Assembly: GCA_024695565.1 (NCBI GenBank)
Contig: JAILHX010000140.1
Coordinates: 1-7,834, forward strand
Origin: Saccharofermentans sp.
Lineage (GTDB): Bacteria > Bacillota_A > Clostridia > Saccharofermentanales > Saccharofermentanaceae
DNA: 7,834 bases
Reading direction: 5' to 3'
Numbering within the stretch: position 1 is the first letter of the stretch; every line of letters starts with the position of its first letter. Positions 5,284 to 7,834 of this stretch are shown here, in pieces. A model generated the notes under the pieces. That model saw only the letters and a program-made list of their open reading frames with translations, made no database searches and was not told the origin of the DNA. Both the position numbers and the translations under genes were made by a program.

Positions 5284-6849
5284 GTGGAGAAAAAAGAACG
5301 CAAAGGTTTAAGTATCAAGCTGGTTGCTGCCGTCTATTCGACCGTAGCGATTCTTGTGCTCACGATTGCGATCGTAGTTATCAGTCTGCGCATCTACGAG
5401 CAGAACATTAATGAGAACTATAGAAAATACATATCCACAGTCCTCGATTATGCATACAGCGTTACGACCGAATATAACTTCGGCGACATGATCGCTTCCA
5501 GGAGCATGCCCGAAGAATACGAGGACATGCGTGAAGACTTAAATAAGATCAAGGAGAATTCCGACATCGGGTATCTCTATTCCATCTATTTTGAAGATGT
5601 CGACGATATCCACAGCTTAACTTATGCGATAAATACCAAGACATCTGAAGAACTTGCAGAAGGCGGCACATACACTTATCTGGGCACCCCCTGCGAAGCA
5701 GGAAGTTTTGAGGACGAGACTATCCTTATCCTCCAGGAAGCAGTAAAGAGCAGAAGGGTTGAGAGCGGTTTCCTCGACGGCTATTCCGAAGAATACGGCC
5801 ACATGTTCAACGGCTACAAGGTCATATTTGACAGCAGCGGCGATCCGGCAGGACTCCTTTGCGTTGAGATCGATACCCTTAACATAAGCCGTGAAGTGGA
5901 ACGCTATTTCATGACGGTCGGCATCTTCGTTGCCGTCTTCACCCTTATCGTTATCGCTGTTTACGTAATCAAGATCGAATGTGCCCTTATCTATCCGATC
6001 TCGAGCATCACCAATGCTGCGAAGGACTTCATCAAGAACATCGGCAACCAGAAGGCCATGGATGAGAGCGTTGATAAGCTTGACCATATGAAGATCAGGG
6101 CCAATAACGAAGTCGGCGAACTCTACGATACCGTACGCTCGATGGAGACTGATATCGCCAAGCAGCTTCACGATATACGCCAGTCTAACGAGAGCATCCT
6201 GAAGATGCAGGACGGTCTCATGGTCCTGATGGCTGACCTGGTTGAAGTCCGCGATTCCGATACGGGAACCCACATCCAGAAGACCGCGGAATATGTCCGC
6301 ATTATCCTTGAGGGTCTCCGCGAAAAGGGTTATTACAAGGACATCCTGACACCCAAGTATATTGAAGACGTTATAAAGTCCGCCCCGCTCCACGATATCG
6401 GCAAGATCAACATCTCAGACAGCATACTCAATAAGCCCGGCAAGCTCACGGATGAGGAGTACGAGCTCATGAAGACCCACACCACTTCGGGCCGCATGAT
6501 CATTGACAAAGCGATAAGCAATGTCGAAGGCGAGAACTATCTTAAGGAAGCGCGCAACATGGTCTGCTACCACCACGAGCGCTGGGACGGCAAGGGTTAT
6601 CCCGAAGGTCTCAAGGGCGAAGACATTCCGCTCTCGGCACGCGTAATGGCCGTCGCAGATGTTTTCGACGCCCTGTCATCAACGCGTGTATATAAGCCCG
6701 CATTCCCTCTGTCTGAATCCATCCGGATAATCGAAGAGGGCAAAGGCACACAGTTCGACGCCAAGTGCGTTGAGGTCCTGGTAGATCACCTGCCTGAGGT
6801 CAGGGAAGTCTTGAGGCAGTACAATCCTGACTACAAGGACGAGGATTGA
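5284..6849 (+). CDS. Membrane HD-GYP protein, predicted c-di-GMP phosphodiesterase with extracytoplasmic sensor
   Basis: A 521-residue membrane signalling protein. Transmembrane helix 1 is at about 13-35; an extracytoplasmic domain at about 37-208 resembles single-Cache sensors (YLYSIYFEDVDD, then a C-terminal strand GLLCVEID); helix 2 is at about 210-229; a HAMP linker at about 230-295 (P238, NEVGEL); then the HD-GYP domain to the C-terminus. Signature residues are intact: E321-VRD with TGTH330, H370-D371-IGK, H399-TTSG, H430-H431-ERWDGKGYP (GYP 438-440), and VAD459-VFDALSS. The family hydrolyses c-di-GMP using a metal centre, so the predicted role is lowering c-di-GMP in response to an outside signal. 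The GTG at 5284 is the only usable start: an in-frame stop lies at 5248-5250, and GGGAG is 8 bases upstream, though that site can be masked by a hairpin. There is no GGDEF domain. The adjacent orphan binding lipoprotein could be a partner, by position only. Confidence 0.95.
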   Translation: MEKKERKGLSIKLVAAVYSTVAILVLTIAIVVISLRIYEQNINENYRKYISTVLDYAYSVTTEYNFGDMIASRSMPEEYEDMREDLNKIKENSDIGYLYSIYFEDVDDIHSLTYAINTKTSEELAEGGTYTYLGTPCEAGSFEDETILILQEAVKSRRVESGFLDGYSEEYGHMFNGYKVIFDSSGDPAGLLCVEIDTLNISREVERYFMTVGIFVAVFTLIVIAVYVIKIECALIYPISSITNAAKDFIKNIGNQKAMDESVDKLDHMKIRANNEVGELYDTVRSMETDIAKQLHDIRQSNESILKMQDGLMVLMADLVEVRDSDTGTHIQKTAEYVRIILEGLREKGYYKDILTPKYIEDVIKSAPLHDIGKINISDSILNKPGKLTDEEYELMKTHTTSGRMIIDKAISNVEGENYLKEARNMVCYHHERWDGKGYPEGLKGEDIPLSARVMAVADVFDALSSTRVYKPAFPLSESIRIIEEGKGTQFDAKCVEVLVDHLPEVREVLRQYNPDYKDED

Positions 6850-6946
6850 TCAAGTAATCTGCAGGCGCAAATGCCCTTCCGGCACTTGAGAATATCTAAC
6901 AAATTTTACAACAAGTCTCGATTTTTGGCCTCCGCGAACAAAATTA

Positions 6947-6975
6947 TTGATATCTCGGAAAAAACTTGTCATAGT
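6947..6975 (+). promoter_or_regulatory. Promoter of the 103-residue protein gene
   Basis: TTGATA (6947-6952) is spaced 17 bases from CATAGT (6970-6975), which is preceded by TG at 6967-6968 as an extended -10. The start would be near 6982. An inverted repeat, ATATCTC (6950-6956) with GAGATAT (6977-6983), brackets the -10 and would be well placed as an operator. Confidence 0.55.
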
Positions 6976-6993
6976 GGAGATATTACCAGTCCG

Positions 6994-7000
6994 AAAGGAG
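6994..7000 (+). promoter_or_regulatory. Ribosome-binding site that decides the start at 7011
   Basis: AAAGGAG ends 10 bases before the ATG at 7011. A TTG in the same frame at 7002 follows by only one base, which is too close for initiation. The ATG is therefore chosen. Confidence 0.8.
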
Positions 7001-7010
7001 ATTGAATCGA

Positions 7011-7322
7011 ATGATAAATGACGCTAATTTCCGTGAGGTCGTAGATCAGATACTTAACAATTATGAAGCCTATTCAAAAGACGATTTTTATAATCTTTTA
7101 CTCGAGATGACAGAGGAGTTCCTCGTCGAACTGATCGCTGCTAAAAGCATGGAAAAGAAGATCGTTGACGAGTTTGGTGAGGAAGAAGGAGATAAAATTC
7201 TTAACGAGATTTCCCAGTCCACGATCTATCCGGACTTGACCGAAGATTCCATGGATATAGATATCAAGGTCAGGATAGAAGCCCTGATGGAAACAGTCGA
7301 GAGGATGCATGAAGACGGATAA
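7011..7322 (+). CDS. Hypothetical small acidic helical protein, 103 residues
   Basis: I do not recognise this protein. From the ATG it begins MINDANFREVVDQIL and is predicted almost wholly alpha-helical, acidic, and without cysteine or tryptophan. It has no signal peptide or membrane segment. Helical blocks are visible at about 6-17, 23-42, 45-66 and 83-100; the hydrophobic pattern (FYNLLLEM, FLVELI, IKVRIEALMETVERM) would suit a helical bundle that binds a partner. It has its own promoter and a strong terminator, so it looks monocistronic. A longer form starting from TTG at 7002 would add three residues but fits the ribosome site poorly. Confidence 0.85.
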   Translation: MINDANFREVVDQILNNYEAYSKDDFYNLLLEMTEEFLVELIAAKSMEKKIVDEFGEEEGDKILNEISQSTIYPDLTEDSMDIDIKVRIEALMETVERMHEDG

Positions 7323-7381
7323 TCTTCACTTAGGATTACTTCCGTCACCCGCACACTGCAATCTATGAACTAAAACACGCA

Positions 7382-7420
7382 AAGCATTCCGGAAACGAGA
7401 TTTCGGGATGCTTTTGTTGT
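7382..7420 (+). terminator. Rho-independent terminator of the 103-residue protein gene
   Basis: AAGCATTCCG-GAAA (7382-7395) pairs with TTTCGGGATGCTT (7401-7413): 13 bp with one wobble and one bulged G, loop CGAGA. It is followed by TT, G, TTGT, giving a short T-rich tail. It separates this gene from the LytTR gene downstream. Confidence 0.88.
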
Positions 7421-7423
7421 ATC

Positions 7424-7449
7424 CTCGTACCTGATGAAAGGAGTACGAG
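7424..7449 (+). promoter_or_regulatory. Hairpin holding the LytTR ribosome-binding site
   Basis: CTCGTAC (7424-7430) and GTACGAG (7443-7449) form a perfect 7-bp stem. The ribosome site AAAGGAG (7437-7443) lies in the 12-base loop with its last G in the stem. The GTG start at 7452 follows the stem by two bases. Because AAAGGAG is 8 bases from that GTG, it also decides the start over an in-frame ATG at 7434, which would itself lie in the loop and has no ribosome site. The palindrome could alternatively be a DNA operator. Confidence 0.6.
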
Positions 7450-7451
7450 AG

Positions 7452-7834
7452 GTGAATATCAAATTTTTGCTGGATCCTGACGATCCGGTGAGAAAGAATC
7501 TGGAATCACTTGGGATCCATGACGATCCCGATTCCCAGTATCAGCTTACCCGCAGAGGCGGGGGCGTTAATTATATTCCCGGCAGGAAGGACGACCAGCA
7601 GTTCTTTATCGATGTCAACGATATCTGCTTTATCGAGAGCATGGGCCACGACATATTCATCCATGCTAATGACGGTGCTTACAATTCCAGTGACAGATTA
7701 AAAGCATTGGAACAGGTCCTGCCGTCAGACCGTTTCCTGCGCGTCAGCAATTCCGCGATCGTAAACCTCAAGAAGATCAAGCGCATCGAATCATCTCTCC
7801 TCCAGAAATTCATCCTGCACATGACTTGCGGCGC
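7452..7834 (+). CDS. LytTR-family DNA-binding regulator (5' part, cut by window end)
   Basis: The frame stays open from GTG 7452 to the window edge, giving 127 codons of a longer gene. A short N-terminal segment (1-40) replaces the usual receiver domain: it begins MNIKFLLDPDDPVRKN and has no phospho-acceptor context. From about 42 the sequence is a LytTR domain: GRKDDQQFFIDVNDICFIES (44-63), then the typical F95-x-R97-V-S-N-S101-x-I103-V-N105-x3-I109 core that precedes the recognition strands. LytTR proteins bind direct-repeat sites and activate or repress nearby genes. In Firmicutes, receiver-less versions of this kind often sit directly before a small membrane protein gene (DUF3021 type); that neighbour would be beyond the window. 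The preceding terminator separates this gene from the 103-residue protein gene. No clear promoter is visible. Confidence 0.9.
   Translation, partial: MNIKFLLDPDDPVRKNLESLGIHDDPDSQYQLTRRGGGVNYIPGRKDDQQFFIDVNDICFIESMGHDIFIHANDGAYNSSDRLKALEQVLPSDRFLRVSNSAIVNLKKIKRIESSLLQKFILHMTCG

Noticed and set aside
5617..6393. A 258-residue minus-strand open frame
   Set aside because: It is antisense to the HD-GYP gene, where catalytic motifs define the coding strand; no recognisable domain on the minus strand.
6850..6889. TCAAGT/ACTTGA inverted repeat after the HD-GYP gene as a terminator
   Set aside because: The 6-bp arms are separated by 28 bases with little further pairing and no T run follows, so I do not call it a terminator.
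7510..7701. A 63-residue plus-strand open frame
   Set aside because: It is an out-of-frame shadow of the LytTR gene, which reads through from 7452 to the window end.

Overview
The window reads as chromosome from an anaerobic Firmicute, most likely an uncultured Clostridia-type organism. The signs are a Gram-positive lipoprotein with a standalone solute-binding domain, a non-receiver LytTR regulator, GGAGG-type ribosome sites, intrinsic terminators with short U tracts, mixed use of GTG and ATG starts, and balanced GC. The taxonomic call is inference from protein style only.

Layout. Bases 1-47 carry the terminator of an upstream gene outside the window. Bases 48-595 hold no supportable gene but are dense in repeats: several short hairpins sharing the word AAAAACGCC, a large near-perfect inverted repeat (186-313) that can fold into a branched, cloverleaf-like structure, a pair of 21-22-base direct repeats (322-376), and a 22-bp alternating purine-pyrimidine tract (555-576) just before the first gene. 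Bases 596-1981 (+) encode a double zinc-ribbon membrane protein. It converges, with only 2 bases between stop codons, on a 790-residue lipoprotein (1984-4356, -) whose C-terminal half is an ABC-type solute-binding domain; no permease or ATPase gene lies beside it. A divergent promoter region (4357-4500) with two symmetric extended -10 elements serves this lipoprotein and an unrecognised 209-residue cytoplasmic protein (4501-5130, +). Then follow a membrane HD-GYP protein with an extracytoplasmic sensor domain (5284-6849, +), a 103-residue acidic helical protein (7011-7322, +) with its own promoter and terminator, and the 5' part of a LytTR-family DNA-binding regulator (7452 to the window end, +), which is truncated by the window edge.

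How they may work together. The HD-GYP protein keeps every signature residue of a c-di-GMP phosphodiesterase, so it probably links an external signal to c-di-GMP breakdown. The neighbouring orphan solute-binding lipoprotein faces the same compartment and could serve as a binding or sensing partner, but that is inference from position only. The genes look like separate transcription units rather than one operon: orientations alternate, gaps of about 130-160 bases separate the + strand genes, and several have their own promoter or terminator signals. A recurring theme is ribosome-binding sites set within hairpins (lipoprotein, HD-GYP protein, LytTR regulator).

No clear, complete new defence or biosynthetic system is visible. 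The most unusual object is the branched inverted-repeat element at 186-313 and the repeats around it.
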